Source of the DNA: DAIOXA01 sp050949165
GTDB lineage: Bacteria > Bacillota > Proteinivoracia > UBA4975
Reading direction: 5' to 3'
Assembly: GCA_050949165.1 (NCBI GenBank)
Contig: JBMNFF010000001.1
Location: 620,001 to 684,000, forward strand
DNA length: 64,000 bases
The notes under the pieces were generated by a model. That model was not told where the DNA came from, ran no database searches, and saw only the letters and a program-made list of their open reading frames with translations. The translations under genes were made by a program, and so were the position numbers. Positions 25,986-33,635 of this stretch are shown in pieces (position 1 is the stretch's first letter; each line of letters opens with the position of its first letter).

Positions 25986-26729
25986 CTATTCCCAGCGAAA
26001 GACTTTAATCGAAACTGCCATGCAAATTGCGGCAAAGCCCGCCAGGAGGACAAGCTCCGTGCGGTAACTGCTGAGGGCGCCGCCCAGCCATACCCCCCGG
26101 AGTACGGTCACGCAATGGGTAAGGGGGAAGATTTTGGACACAGTAACCACCGCCTGGGGCAGCAATTCCCGGGGAATAGTGCTGCCCGAGATAAAGAGCA
26201 TTGGGAAATATATCAGGTTGGCAATCATGGTCGCCGCCCGGTTATTGGGAGCGACGGCGGCAATCATGAAGCCCAGGGAAAAGACAGATACAATGGAAAC
26301 CAAGAGAGCGAAGGCAAACTCAAGGGCATCGCCCATAAAGTTCAACTGGAAGGCCAGCCTGCCGACCACTATCAGAAGGACAATGCCGCCGATGCAGAGC
26401 AGTCCGTTGATAATCAGGTGGGGCCACATAATGGCTCCGGCGCCTATGGGAGTAGCCCGAAAGCGTTTGAGGATCTTGTAGTGGCGGTACATGGCCAACT
26501 GCAGGGGCAAGCCCATGATTCCCGCTACCGCTAAAATCATCGGCATGTAGGAAGGAGTCAGGACATCCACGGCTCCAAATCCCCCATAGAAGGGATCGGG
26601 TTGGTTGCCGTAAATGGCGCCGAAGAGGCTCAGCATCAAGGGCGGAAAGACGAAGTTAAAGAACATGTAGATAGAATTGCGGGACGCCAACTTGAGTTCG
26701 GTCACCAGCATGGCTTGAAATGCTCTCAT
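25986..26729 (-). CDS. ABC-2 type transporter permease
   Basis: A 247-aa permease with six membrane helices of the ABC-2 family (NodJ/DrrB type). Seen: a short cytoplasmic N-terminus, FFNFVFPPLMLSLFGAIYG as the first helix, and the family segment NLIYFPMLFISGSTIPRELLPQAV before the last helices. Its ATG overlaps the stop of the ATPase gene by 4 bp, so the two are one unit. It probably exports a drug, lipid or polysaccharide; the substrate cannot be read from the sequence. Confidence 0.9.
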   Translation of the reverse strand: MRAFQAMLVTELKLASRNSIYMFFNFVFPPLMLSLFGAIYGNQPDPFYGGFGAVDVLTPSYMPMILAVAGIMGLPLQLAMYRHYKILKRFRATPIGAGAIMWPHLIINGLLCIGGIVLLIVVGRLAFQLNFMGDALEFAFALLVSIVSVFSLGFMIAAVAPNNRAATMIANLIYFPMLFISGSTIPRELLPQAVVTVSKIFPLTHCVTVLRGVWLGGALSSYRTELVLLAGFAAICMAVSIKVFRWE

Positions 26730-27631
26730 TGCGCTTCCTCCAATCCGGTACCGGTATATTTTAAGAACACGTCTTCCAGGTTGGACTTGGTTTCCGACAG
26801 GTCGTCGAAATCCACCTGATTGCCGGTCAGCCAGACCACCACATCCTTGAGGAGGTCCGGACCGTGGCCGAATACCTGGACCCGGTTGCCTTCAACGACC
26901 ACTCTTTTTACCCCGGGGACCTGCCGCAATCCGCCGACATCGGAAACTGTATTGAAAGTGATAACCTGTCCCGGCCCCGCCTGGTCCACCAGCTCGTTGA
27001 CAGTGCCCAGGGCGGCAATCTTGCCCTGTACCAACATGCAGATCCGGTCGCAGAGGTACTCTGCTTCCTCCATGTAATGGGTGGTCATAAATATGGTCTT
27101 GCCCTCCTGGCGCAGAGTCTTAATCAACTCCCACATGTCCTTCCTGGACTGGGGATCCAGGCCTGTGGTCAGCTCATCCAAGAACAGGATTTGGGGGTTC
27201 CCCAGCAAAGCCAAAATAATTGATACCTTGCGCCGCTGCCCCCCCGACAAGTCGTAGATGCGGGCCTTGCCCTTGCCCTCCAGGCCAAACCTCCTCAACA
27301 ACTCCCGATAGGGCAGGGGGGTAGAATAAAAGCTGGAAAAGAGACGACACAGCTCTTCCACCTTGATGGCAGGGGGATAGTAGGTCTCCTGGAGCTGAAC
27401 GCCGATGTGCTGATAGAGCTGGCGTCGCTGGACGGGATCGATTCCCAGGACCCGGATTTCTCCGCCCGCCGGCCGGCGCAGCCCCTCGATGCACTCGATG
27501 GTCGAGGTCTTTCCGGCCCCGTTGGGACCGATTATCCCGAATATCTCACCCTCGGCGACGGAAAAGGAAATCCGATCCACGGCCAGAACATTTTTGTAGC
27601 GAACTGTAAGCTCTTCCACCGTTATTAGCAC
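26726..27631 (-). CDS. ABC transporter ATP-binding protein
   Basis: A 301-aa ATPase with Walker A GPNGAGKTS, Q-loop region IGVQLQETYY, signature LSGGQRRK, Walker B ILFLDELTTGLD and the His switch FMTTHY. A C-terminal extension (about 220-301) is typical of ATPases that pair with ABC-2 permeases (DrrA-like). GTG 27631 is preferred, with GGTGAT about 5 bases upstream; the longer frame to 27775 has no site. First gene of the two-gene operon. Confidence 0.92.
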   Translation of the reverse strand: MLITVEELTVRYKNVLAVDRISFSVAEGEIFGIIGPNGAGKTSTIECIEGLRRPAGGEIRVLGIDPVQRRQLYQHIGVQLQETYYPPAIKVEELCRLFSSFYSTPLPYRELLRRFGLEGKGKARIYDLSGGQRRKVSIILALLGNPQILFLDELTTGLDPQSRKDMWELIKTLRQEGKTIFMTTHYMEEAEYLCDRICMLVQGKIAALGTVNELVDQAGPGQVITFNTVSDVGGLRQVPGVKRVVVEGNRVQVFGHGPDLLKDVVVWLTGNQVDFDDLSETKSNLEDVFLKYTGTGLEEAQ

Positions 27632-27773
27632 GATATCACCATCCTTATAGGGTATATGCATTAGTCGCTCAGTAAATTGCCAGATAATATATAATTCGAC
27701 ATCAAGGATGCCTTCCCCTTTACGACGCAGGTGATATTGGTATAAGAGGGGCTTTCTTCCCGGAGATGGCCAC

Positions 27774-27794
27774 AAAAAAGGGGCGTCAGCCCCT
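27774..27794 (-). terminator. terminator of ECF operon 2
   Basis: AGGGGC, a 4-base loop and GCCCC followed by six U on the minus strand; the stem begins directly after the stop codon of the gene at 27795. Confidence 0.9.
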
Positions 27795-29180
27795 CTAATT
27801 CAATTTTACCCTGATTGGTTCCGTTTTCTCCCGGGAAATGGCGATGATTTTAAACCTTATCGCTTTGGGCAACTCTTCCTCGGCTTTAAACCACAAACTG
27901 AATTCGTCTTGAGCTCCGGGCATTGCAGAACTGCTGTGACTGTATATCAACGGATACTCCTTCCCAAACAAATCGTGCACCTTGTCTACACTCAAGAACT
28001 TTGGCACTGCCTGCTTGTATTTTGCATCGGTGATTGTGAAAATGACATGGTTGTAAAGGACCTCTTCATAGGTTGGGAACTCATTCCTGGGAATATCGTA
28101 TTCAATCCTCAAAAACTCTACCCCCAACCCGCCATCATCCAGGACAGTTTCGTTGGCGATATCCAATACGACGTTGTAACCGCCCTTGGGGATGGTGTAC
28201 GCTCCGTCCATGAGCAAAGTCAGTCTCTGCGAATTGATGAAGTAATTGCTTTCAAAAGACAGGGTGACTTCAGGGCCGCCGCGGACCCATTCCCAATCTC
28301 CCTGTTCCGAGGCCTTGCACTTGTACTCTATTCCATTTTCATCCACAAGCCTGGGCTTGGAAAAGTGGGTAATCCAGGCAGGCGTGGTATCATCTCTGAC
28401 AATTTTTACATCGATAACCGTGGGGTATATCTCCATGGACTTGACCCGGAATTTTGCATCGCCAAGTCTTACTTCCTTGTCAATGGAAACGTGTACAGGC
28501 TTGCAACTGGCCAGCTCGGGTTCCAACTGGAAGAGAATCGTCCAATTCCCCTTGATTGTCTCAATTTCCCCTGCTACACCCTGGGTGTCGTAATTGTGAT
28601 ACTGGATCTCATAACATTTAAAGAGCACGTCCTTGCGGGATTGGCCTCCCTTCAGCTCTACTTCCACCAGATAATCAAAGCTGTGGCCGGTGGTTTCAGG
28701 ATATCTGTTCCGTATATATCCTTTGAAATCGTTATAGAAGCCAAGGACCTCGTTGTCAATCCAACATATCCTGCCCAGACTTATTTCCGACTCTACTCCC
28801 ATGAGCAGAATCAGCTTCCGCCCGTCGTAGATTGCATTCTTAACCGTCATTGTAACGCCGTTGTCGGTGGCGGATTTATTGATGACCTGGCCGAATCCCA
28901 TATCCACCACATCCACCAGGCCCTTATCAAAGCTTACCCAATCAACCAACCCTTCCAAACCCGGCACACTCCTCGCATAGCGAGCAAAACCCGGAGACGC
29001 ATTGACGCCTAAGACAAAAACCAGCATTAAAACCATGGCTGCGGCAAGGGGCTTCAGGCAATTGCCAATCAGCCTGGACCGCCGCCCCCTCCTGATGGCC
29101 TTTACGATGACCAGGTCCAGTTCCCGGGGGATCTGCACCTTCTCAAACTCCAGATTTAGAGATTCGGGATCCTTACGCAT
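27795..29180 (-). CDS. DUF4179 protein, probable membrane anti-sigma partner (second copy)
   Basis: A 461-aa protein with about 40 cytoplasmic residues, a membrane helix (LAAAMVLMLVFVLGVNA, about 45-61) and an extracellular part that opens PGFARYARSVPGLEGLVDWVSFDKGLVDVVDMGFGQVINKSATDNGVTMTVK, the DUF4179 pattern. The order sigma then DUF4179, the 8-bp overlap with the sigma gene, and the paralogy with 2370-3665 all support an anti-sigma role. The extracellular regions differ more than the rest, so the two probably sense different signals. Confidence 0.8.
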   Translation of the reverse strand: MRKDPESLNLEFEKVQIPRELDLVIVKAIRRGRRSRLIGNCLKPLAAAMVLMLVFVLGVNASPGFARYARSVPGLEGLVDWVSFDKGLVDVVDMGFGQVINKSATDNGVTMTVKNAIYDGRKLILLMGVESEISLGRICWIDNEVLGFYNDFKGYIRNRYPETTGHSFDYLVEVELKGGQSRKDVLFKCYEIQYHNYDTQGVAGEIETIKGNWTILFQLEPELASCKPVHVSIDKEVRLGDAKFRVKSMEIYPTVIDVKIVRDDTTPAWITHFSKPRLVDENGIEYKCKASEQGDWEWVRGGPEVTLSFESNYFINSQRLTLLMDGAYTIPKGGYNVVLDIANETVLDDGGLGVEFLRIEYDIPRNEFPTYEEVLYNHVIFTITDAKYKQAVPKFLSVDKVHDLFGKEYPLIYSHSSSAMPGAQDEFSLWFKAEEELPKAIRFKIIAISREKTEPIRVKLN

Positions 29181-29673
29181 TGAGCCAATCCTCCTTTAAC
29201 TCTGTTCTCAGGCTCTTTAAGGCCCGGTGTAGGTAGGTCTTGACGGTACCCTGGGGACGCTGCATTATCTCGGCGATTTGGGCAATGGTCAGGTCGTGGA
29301 AATACTTGAGGATGACCACTGTGCGGCAGTTGACGTCCAACTGGTCCACCGCGCTGTGTAAATCCAGGACCTCTGCCCGGTCCTCGGCCGGAACCGGGGC
29401 ATCCAGACCCCCCTCCACGGGGATGACCCGACCGTGCTTCTTGATATGGTCCAGGCAGCAGTTGATGAGAATCCGGGTCAGCCAAGTGTTGAAGTACGCC
29501 GGCTCCCGCAATTTGCCCTTAGACCTGTACGCCCTGTAAACTGTCTCAGCCACAATGTCCAGGGCATCTTCAGGGTTTTTTACATAGGCATAGGCAGTGC
29601 GGTATAAGAGCTCTTTCCGCAACTGGATCAGTTCATAAAAGGCGTTGTCGCCTTTAATGAATTTGGTACCCAA
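29173..29673 (-). CDS. ECF-type sigma factor (second copy)
   Basis: A 166-aa sigma factor with region 2 (YELIQLRKELLYRTAYAYVKNPEDALDIVAETVYRAY) and region 4 (LDVNCRTVVILKYFHDLTIAQIAEIMQRPQGTVKTYLHRALKSL). The start is uncertain: TTG 29673 has GGTGAGG 3-5 bases upstream, while GTG 29691 has no site and overlaps the likely transcription start. The paralogue at 3655 has a TTG at exactly the same place relative to the motif. Co-transcribed with the DUF4179 gene; divergent from the serpin. Confidence 0.88.
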   Translation of the reverse strand: MGTKFIKGDNAFYELIQLRKELLYRTAYAYVKNPEDALDIVAETVYRAYRSKGKLREPAYFNTWLTRILINCCLDHIKKHGRVIPVEGGLDAPVPAEDRAEVLDLHSAVDQLDVNCRTVVILKYFHDLTIAQIAEIMQRPQGTVKTYLHRALKSLRTELKEDWLNA

Positions 29674-29692
29674 TATCCTCACCCCAATCACT

Positions 29693-29727
29693 TATTAGAC
29701 TCGTCTTGGCCAGAAAGGGTTTTGGCT
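29693..29727 (-). promoter_or_regulatory. promoter-like motif of ECF operon 2
   Basis: AGCCAAA (29727-29721) and TCTAATA (29699-29693) on the minus strand with 21 bp between them, the same arrangement as upstream of ECF operon 1. Interpreted as the autoregulated promoter. Confidence 0.5.
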
Positions 29728-29737
29728 ACGAACGTTT

Positions 29738-29774
29738 CGAACCAATTTGGCGGCGAAAATCGTCTTACTATAGC
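29738..29774 (+). promoter_or_regulatory. candidate promoter of the serpin gene
   Basis: Two readings are possible: ECF-like CGAACC (29738) with CGTC (29761) 17 bp further on, or sigma-A-like TTGGCG (29747) with TATAGC (29769) and 16-bp spacing. The sequence alone does not decide. Confidence 0.3.
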
Positions 29775-29826
29775 CGGGGAAATGAGTATCCCGGTCAGCA
29801 AATCCCAAGGAAAGAGGTGCCACCCA

Positions 29827-31092
29827 TTGAAAGCAAGAGCCCATCGCTTCCTGGCAATGGCCATTAGCATCCTCCTCCTGGCAAGCCTGGTCGTCAATCT
29901 GTCCGGCTGCGCCGGCAAGGTTCAGGCCGCCGACCTGATGAAGGGAATGCGGGCCAACCCCGTCGGCGGCTTGCCCGCCGACACAAGATTTATCGAGAAC
30001 ACTGCAGAATTCTCCCTGAAACTGTTTAAGAAATCCATCGACCCCGAGAAGAACTCCCTGATCTCTCCCCTCTCGGTGCTGCTGGCCCTAGCCATGACCG
30101 CCAATGGGGCAAGTACCGCAACCCTGGCGGAAATGGAGGCGGTGTTGGGCGGAGACATCCCCCTGGCAGAACTCAACGAATATCTGTACAGCTATGTAGA
30201 AAGCCTGCCCAGCACCAAGAAGGTGAAACTCAGCATTGCCAACTCCATCTGGTTCCGGGATGATGAAAACCGCCTCCAGGTGGAACCGGATTTTCTGCAG
30301 ACCAATGCCGATTATTACCGTGCCGCCGCCTACAAGGCTGCCTTTGATCAGCAAACCCTGAAGGATATCAATAGCTGGGTTAAGGACAACACCGACGGCA
30401 TGATCGACAAGATCCTGGAGCAAATCCTGGACGAGGCCGTCATGTACTTAATTAACGCTATAGTCTTCGACGCCGAATGGAAAGAAATATACAATAAGAA
30501 CAATATGCGCCAGGGCGAATTTACCGCCGCCGATGGCAGCAGGCAGACTGTGGAATTCATGTCCTCAGAAGAGGCGCTATATCTTGACGATGGTAGGGCA
30601 ACAGGCTTCATCAAGCCCTATGCCGATGATAAATACAGCTTCGTCGCCCTGCTGCCCAATGAAGGAATTGGGTTGCAGGACTACCTGGCCGACCTTAGCG
30701 GTGAGAATTTCTTGCGATTCCTGGACGAGGCCCAGGAAATTACAGTAAGCGCCACCATGCCCAAATTCCGTTATGCCTACACCGTTCAGATGAATGACTG
30801 CCTGAAGGAGATGGGCATGCCCGCTGCCTTTTCCGCCTCCCAGGCAGATTTCAGCCGGCTGGGCAGGTCCTCCCGGGGCAATATCTTCATCGGGGAAGTG
30901 CTGCACAAGACCTTCATCGCCGTGGATGAACGGGGCACCAAGGCCGGGGCGGTGACCAAGGTGGAAATGCAGGATGAGGCGTACATCGAGACCAAGGTGG
31001 TCATCCTGGATAGGCCCTTCGTCTATGCCATCATCGACAATGCCACCAAGCTGCCGCTTTTCATCGGGACGGTGCTGGAAGTAAGCGAATAA
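29827..31092 (+). CDS. serpin (serine protease inhibitor) lipoprotein
   Basis: A 421-aa serpin anchored outside the cell: signal peptide FLAMAISILLLASLVVNLSGC with lipobox LSGC. Core serpin features: NSLISPLSVLLALAMTANGA, NSIWFRDD, INAIVFDAEWKEIY, and after the hinge GTKAGAVTKVEM the C-terminal RPFVYAIIDNATKLPLFIGTV. The small residues in the hinge suggest a working inhibitor. Counting from the hinge places Glu at P1, though the loop is about two residues longer than in antitrypsin. TTG 29827 has GAGGTG 7 bases upstream. Target protease unknown; the gene is divergent from an ECF sigma operon. Confidence 0.9.
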   Translation: MKARAHRFLAMAISILLLASLVVNLSGCAGKVQAADLMKGMRANPVGGLPADTRFIENTAEFSLKLFKKSIDPEKNSLISPLSVLLALAMTANGASTATLAEMEAVLGGDIPLAELNEYLYSYVESLPSTKKVKLSIANSIWFRDDENRLQVEPDFLQTNADYYRAAAYKAAFDQQTLKDINSWVKDNTDGMIDKILEQILDEAVMYLINAIVFDAEWKEIYNKNNMRQGEFTAADGSRQTVEFMSSEEALYLDDGRATGFIKPYADDKYSFVALLPNEGIGLQDYLADLSGENFLRFLDEAQEITVSATMPKFRYAYTVQMNDCLKEMGMPAAFSASQADFSRLGRSSRGNIFIGEVLHKTFIAVDERGTKAGAVTKVEMQDEAYIETKVVILDRPFVYAIIDNATKLPLFIGTVLEVSE

Positions 31093-31102
31093 GGACATAT
31101 TT

Positions 31103-31131
31103 AAGGGGGCCGGTCGGCCCCCTTGAGTTTT
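31103..31131 (+). terminator. terminator of the serpin gene
   Basis: AAGGGGGCC and GGCCCCCTT form a 9-bp stem around a 4-base loop, followed by GAGTTTT. Confidence 0.85.
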
Positions 31132-31159
31132 ATCTGATTTCCATCGTGTTAAGACATAT

Positions 31160-31534
31160 CTAGAGCGGAGCCCGCTGGAAATCGTGGAAACGGGTGCCCT
31201 GATAGGTCAGGGTGCCGGTATCCCCAGGGGCAATCTGCCCGTACACCCTGCCGGATACCGCGAACTCCTGGCGCTCGCCATCCTCAAATTCGAAGGTGAC
31301 ATAGTAGCTGGTTGGGCCATGGCCATGGTAAACGCGATTGTTGTGAAGATGGCTGCCGCCCCAAATATGGGTGCGCTTGTCTATGACTATGACGTGGCCG
31401 GTAGTAACCGGCTGGCGGTTATTGCTGGTCCACTCGGACAGCGAGCGGATGCCGACCACAATAAAGACAGTGAGGACAAGGCCAAATATGGTAAAGAAAA
31501 AGAAGGGGAAAACGCTAAACATAAAGTCTTCCAT
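31160..31534 (-). CDS. DUF2500 family protein
   Basis: A 124-aa protein with one N-terminal membrane helix (FPFFFFTIFGLVLTVFIVVGI) and a small beta domain: SYYVTFEFEDGERQEFAVSGRVYGQIAPGDTGTLTYQGTRFHDF. This is the DUF2500 signature. A His-rich stretch HIWGGSHLHNNRVYHGHG sits before it. Function unknown. ATG has AAGGAG 8 bases upstream. It follows the 5'-nucleotidase gene on the same strand after 30 bp, so co-transcription is possible. Confidence 0.85.
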   Translation of the reverse strand: MEDFMFSVFPFFFFTIFGLVLTVFIVVGIRSLSEWTSNNRQPVTTGHVIVIDKRTHIWGGSHLHNNRVYHGHGPTSYYVTFEFEDGERQEFAVSGRVYGQIAPGDTGTLTYQGTRFHDFQRAPL

Positions 31535-31564
31535 GTAGCCACACTCCTTTGAGTCCCAATGTAT

Positions 31565-32476
31565 TTAGTCCGTCTTGTTGGCAATCCCCGCCGGCACATG
31601 ACCTGTGGGCACATATTTGGAGGCCGGCAGGCAGTAGGTCTGCTGGTCGTCAAAGAAAATATGGGGGCGGAACCGCTCCAGAATCGGCTCCTTGCTCAGG
31701 CCTCCGAGGAAGAAGGCCTCGTCCACCGTTACCCCCCAGGAGCGCAGGGTCTTGATGGCCCGCTTGTGGGATGGGGCCTGGCGGGCGGTGACCAGGGCGG
31801 TGCGGATGGGGCGCAAATTCTTGGCCCGGTACGCAGTTTGCAAGCGATTTAAGGCTTCAAGAAACCCCTTAAAGGGACCGGGGGGAAGGGGGACCTCCTG
31901 CTTTTCCACTTCATGGCGGGTGAAGTCTTCCAGACCCTTGCTCTTGAAAACTCTTTCGGCCTCGTCGCTAAAGAGGACGGCATCGCCGTCGAAGGCTATC
32001 CGGATTTCATCGGTATCATCGTCCTGGTACTCCGGGCCGGTGAGCAATGTGGCGCTGGCATATCCGTTCTGAAGAGCCAGGCTGACATCCTCGGGATTGG
32101 CAGAGAGAAAGAGGTCGGCCTTAAAGGCGGGCAGATATATATAGGGCGAGCGGCCGCTGGTAAAGACAGCCCGGGTTATGTTGATTCCATGTTCCTCGAT
32201 GGAGTTGAACACCCTGAGACCGGTATTGACATCGTTCTTGGACACCAGGATGACCTCCACCGCCCCCTGGCCTGTCTCGGGATCCTTCAGGGCCAGAAGC
32301 CTCCTTATCAAGGGGAAGGACACCCCTGGCAACAAGCAGTCCCTTTCATGTTCAATCTGGTACTGAATGTACCGCTCCAGACCTTCTTCCTCAAAGATCC
32401 GGTTACTCTCTTCAAGGTCAAAGAGGGCCCGGGAAGATATGGCGATGACCAATTTATCATCCAGCGATTGAGGCAT
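31565..32476 (-). CDS. cytosolic 5'-nucleotidase (NT5C1-like)
   Basis: A 303-aa enzyme of the PF06189 5'-nucleotidase family, which dephosphorylates nucleoside monophosphates. Seen: the first acidic motif is degenerate here (LVIAISSRALFDLEESN), then VEVILVSKNDVNTGLRVFNSIEEHGI, the core IRIAFDGDAVLFSDEAE with the HAD-like DGD, TALVTARQAPSHKRAIKTLRSWG, and the late acidic pair HIFFDDQ. No signal peptide. ATG has GGGGGTG 5 bases upstream. It precedes the DUF2500 gene. Confidence 0.88.
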   Translation of the reverse strand: MPQSLDDKLVIAISSRALFDLEESNRIFEEEGLERYIQYQIEHERDCLLPGVSFPLIRRLLALKDPETGQGAVEVILVSKNDVNTGLRVFNSIEEHGINITRAVFTSGRSPYIYLPAFKADLFLSANPEDVSLALQNGYASATLLTGPEYQDDDTDEIRIAFDGDAVLFSDEAERVFKSKGLEDFTRHEVEKQEVPLPPGPFKGFLEALNRLQTAYRAKNLRPIRTALVTARQAPSHKRAIKTLRSWGVTVDEAFFLGGLSKEPILERFRPHIFFDDQQTYCLPASKYVPTGHVPAGIANKTD

Positions 32477-32533
32477 CGTATCACCCCCTGTTTAGATATT
32501 AGCACAATTCCATGCCAGCGTGGGGAGTAAATT

Positions 32534-32570
32534 AAAAAAGGGCAGTCCTGTGCAACAGGGATGCCCTTTT
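32534..32570 (-). terminator. terminator of the zinc-ribbon operon
   Basis: On the minus strand AAAAGGGCA...CCTGT pairs with ACAGG...TGCCC and runs into TTTTTT. A second stem, AGGGGCC with GGCCCCT (32602-32619), lies between this and the stop codon. Confidence 0.85.
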
Positions 32571-32627
32571 CCAAGGGGCAGGAAAACCGGCCCCACAGCG
32601 AAGGGGCCCATTGGCCCCTCCATCCTT

Positions 32628-33293
32628 TTAGCCCAGCCTATTTCCGCATTCGCCGCAGAATCTGGTGCCGGCGGGACTCATGGTCCCGCAGTTCTCGCAC
32701 TCAATCATGCTGAGATTGGCGCCGCAGTTATTGCAGAACTTGCCCTCGCCAGAGGGCTTTCCGCATTGAGGACAGATGGTGGTGCGGGCATCTATCCTGC
32801 CGGTGAACACTTCGGTAGCTTCAGCCTTCTTGCGAATGTCCTCCACCATTTTACTTGCCCGGGCGGCAACCACTTCAATATTTTCCCGGGGGGCGCACTC
32901 TACACAGAGGCCGCCCTGCTCGTTCCAATCGTTCTCACAGACATACTTCCGGCACTTGGGGCAGCGGATGAAGTGGCCCTTGGCTTCATTCTGGGCCAGT
33001 TCGAAGGCGCGCTCATACTCCTTATGCCATTCGGGTGTCATGCCTTCATGGCGCTGGCCGAGGACATCCGCACCCCTCTCCAGGGTACTGCCCAGATTAT
33101 ATTGGCCGGTCAATTGGCTGGCAGCGCCGATCAGGTTGCCCAGGCCGCGAATAAATTTGCCCTTTTTGTAAGTCTGGGACGGGATAAATGCGGTCTTATA
33201 GCCCTCGTGACAGAGGTCGCAGTAAAAAGTAAACTGAAAACCTGCCTCGGTACAATTGTCTGCGTAATTACTGGTAAATGATTGCAAAGCCAT
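32628..33293 (-). CDS. zinc-ribbon protein, last gene of a three-gene operon
   Basis: A 221-aa protein without a named family that I can assign beyond zinc ribbon. An N-terminal CDLCHEGY (about 25-32), a central CPKCRKYVCENDWNEQGGLCVEC (four Cys plus further pairs), and two C-terminal ribbons, ICPQCGKPSGEGKFCNNCGANL and ECENCGTMSPAGTRFCGECGNRLG. No membrane segment. ATG has AGGAGG 7 bases upstream. The stop-start gap to the preceding ribbon gene is 12 bp. The ribbons could bind protein partners rather than nucleic acid; role unknown. Confidence 0.7.
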   Translation of the reverse strand: MALQSFTSNYADNCTEAGFQFTFYCDLCHEGYKTAFIPSQTYKKGKFIRGLGNLIGAASQLTGQYNLGSTLERGADVLGQRHEGMTPEWHKEYERAFELAQNEAKGHFIRCPKCRKYVCENDWNEQGGLCVECAPRENIEVVAARASKMVEDIRKKAEATEVFTGRIDARTTICPQCGKPSGEGKFCNNCGANLSMIECENCGTMSPAGTRFCGECGNRLG

Positions 33294-33305
33294 GTCGTTC
33301 TCCTC

Positions 33306-33632
33306 CTATTTAAGTGGTTTTCCACACTTTATACATACGTCCCCGGGCGGCTGAAGTTGCTTGCACTTTTTATTGGGGCATACCACCGTCAGCGGGGCGT
33401 TGCAGTGGGTGCATCTGTCGCCTAGAAATGTCCCCTTGCCGCACTGGGGGCAGATAACCTGCAATCTCAGTCCGCAGTGGGCGCAGGCAATCCAGTCCTT
33501 TTCGATGGGACTCATGCACTGGGGACAGCGCAGCGGCCCCTTGGGGTTTGCCTTGCCGCAGAAGGGGCAGATCCGGGCATCGCTGGGGACCAATTTGTCA
33601 CAGTAAACGCAGGGGTGTTTATAACCGACCAT
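33306..33632 (-). CDS. small protein made of tandem zinc ribbons
   Basis: A 108-aa protein composed almost wholly of Cys pairs: CVYC, CPFC, CPQC, CAHC, CPQC, CTHC, CPNKKC and CIKC, giving about four zinc sites. ATG has GGAGG 7 bases upstream, and the preceding gene stops 3 bp before this start, so translation is probably coupled. Not recognised beyond the fold; an adaptor role within the operon is inferred. Confidence 0.7.
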   Translation of the reverse strand: MVGYKHPCVYCDKLVPSDARICPFCGKANPKGPLRCPQCMSPIEKDWIACAHCGLRLQVICPQCGKGTFLGDRCTHCNAPLTVVCPNKKCKQLQPPGDVCIKCGKPLK

Positions 33633-33635
33633 CTC

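Noticed and set aside
27909..29012. Plus-strand open frame of 367 codons opposite the second DUF4179 gene
   Set aside because: No ribosome site and no domain; the opposite frame overlaps a sigma gene in the conserved sigma/anti-sigma order.
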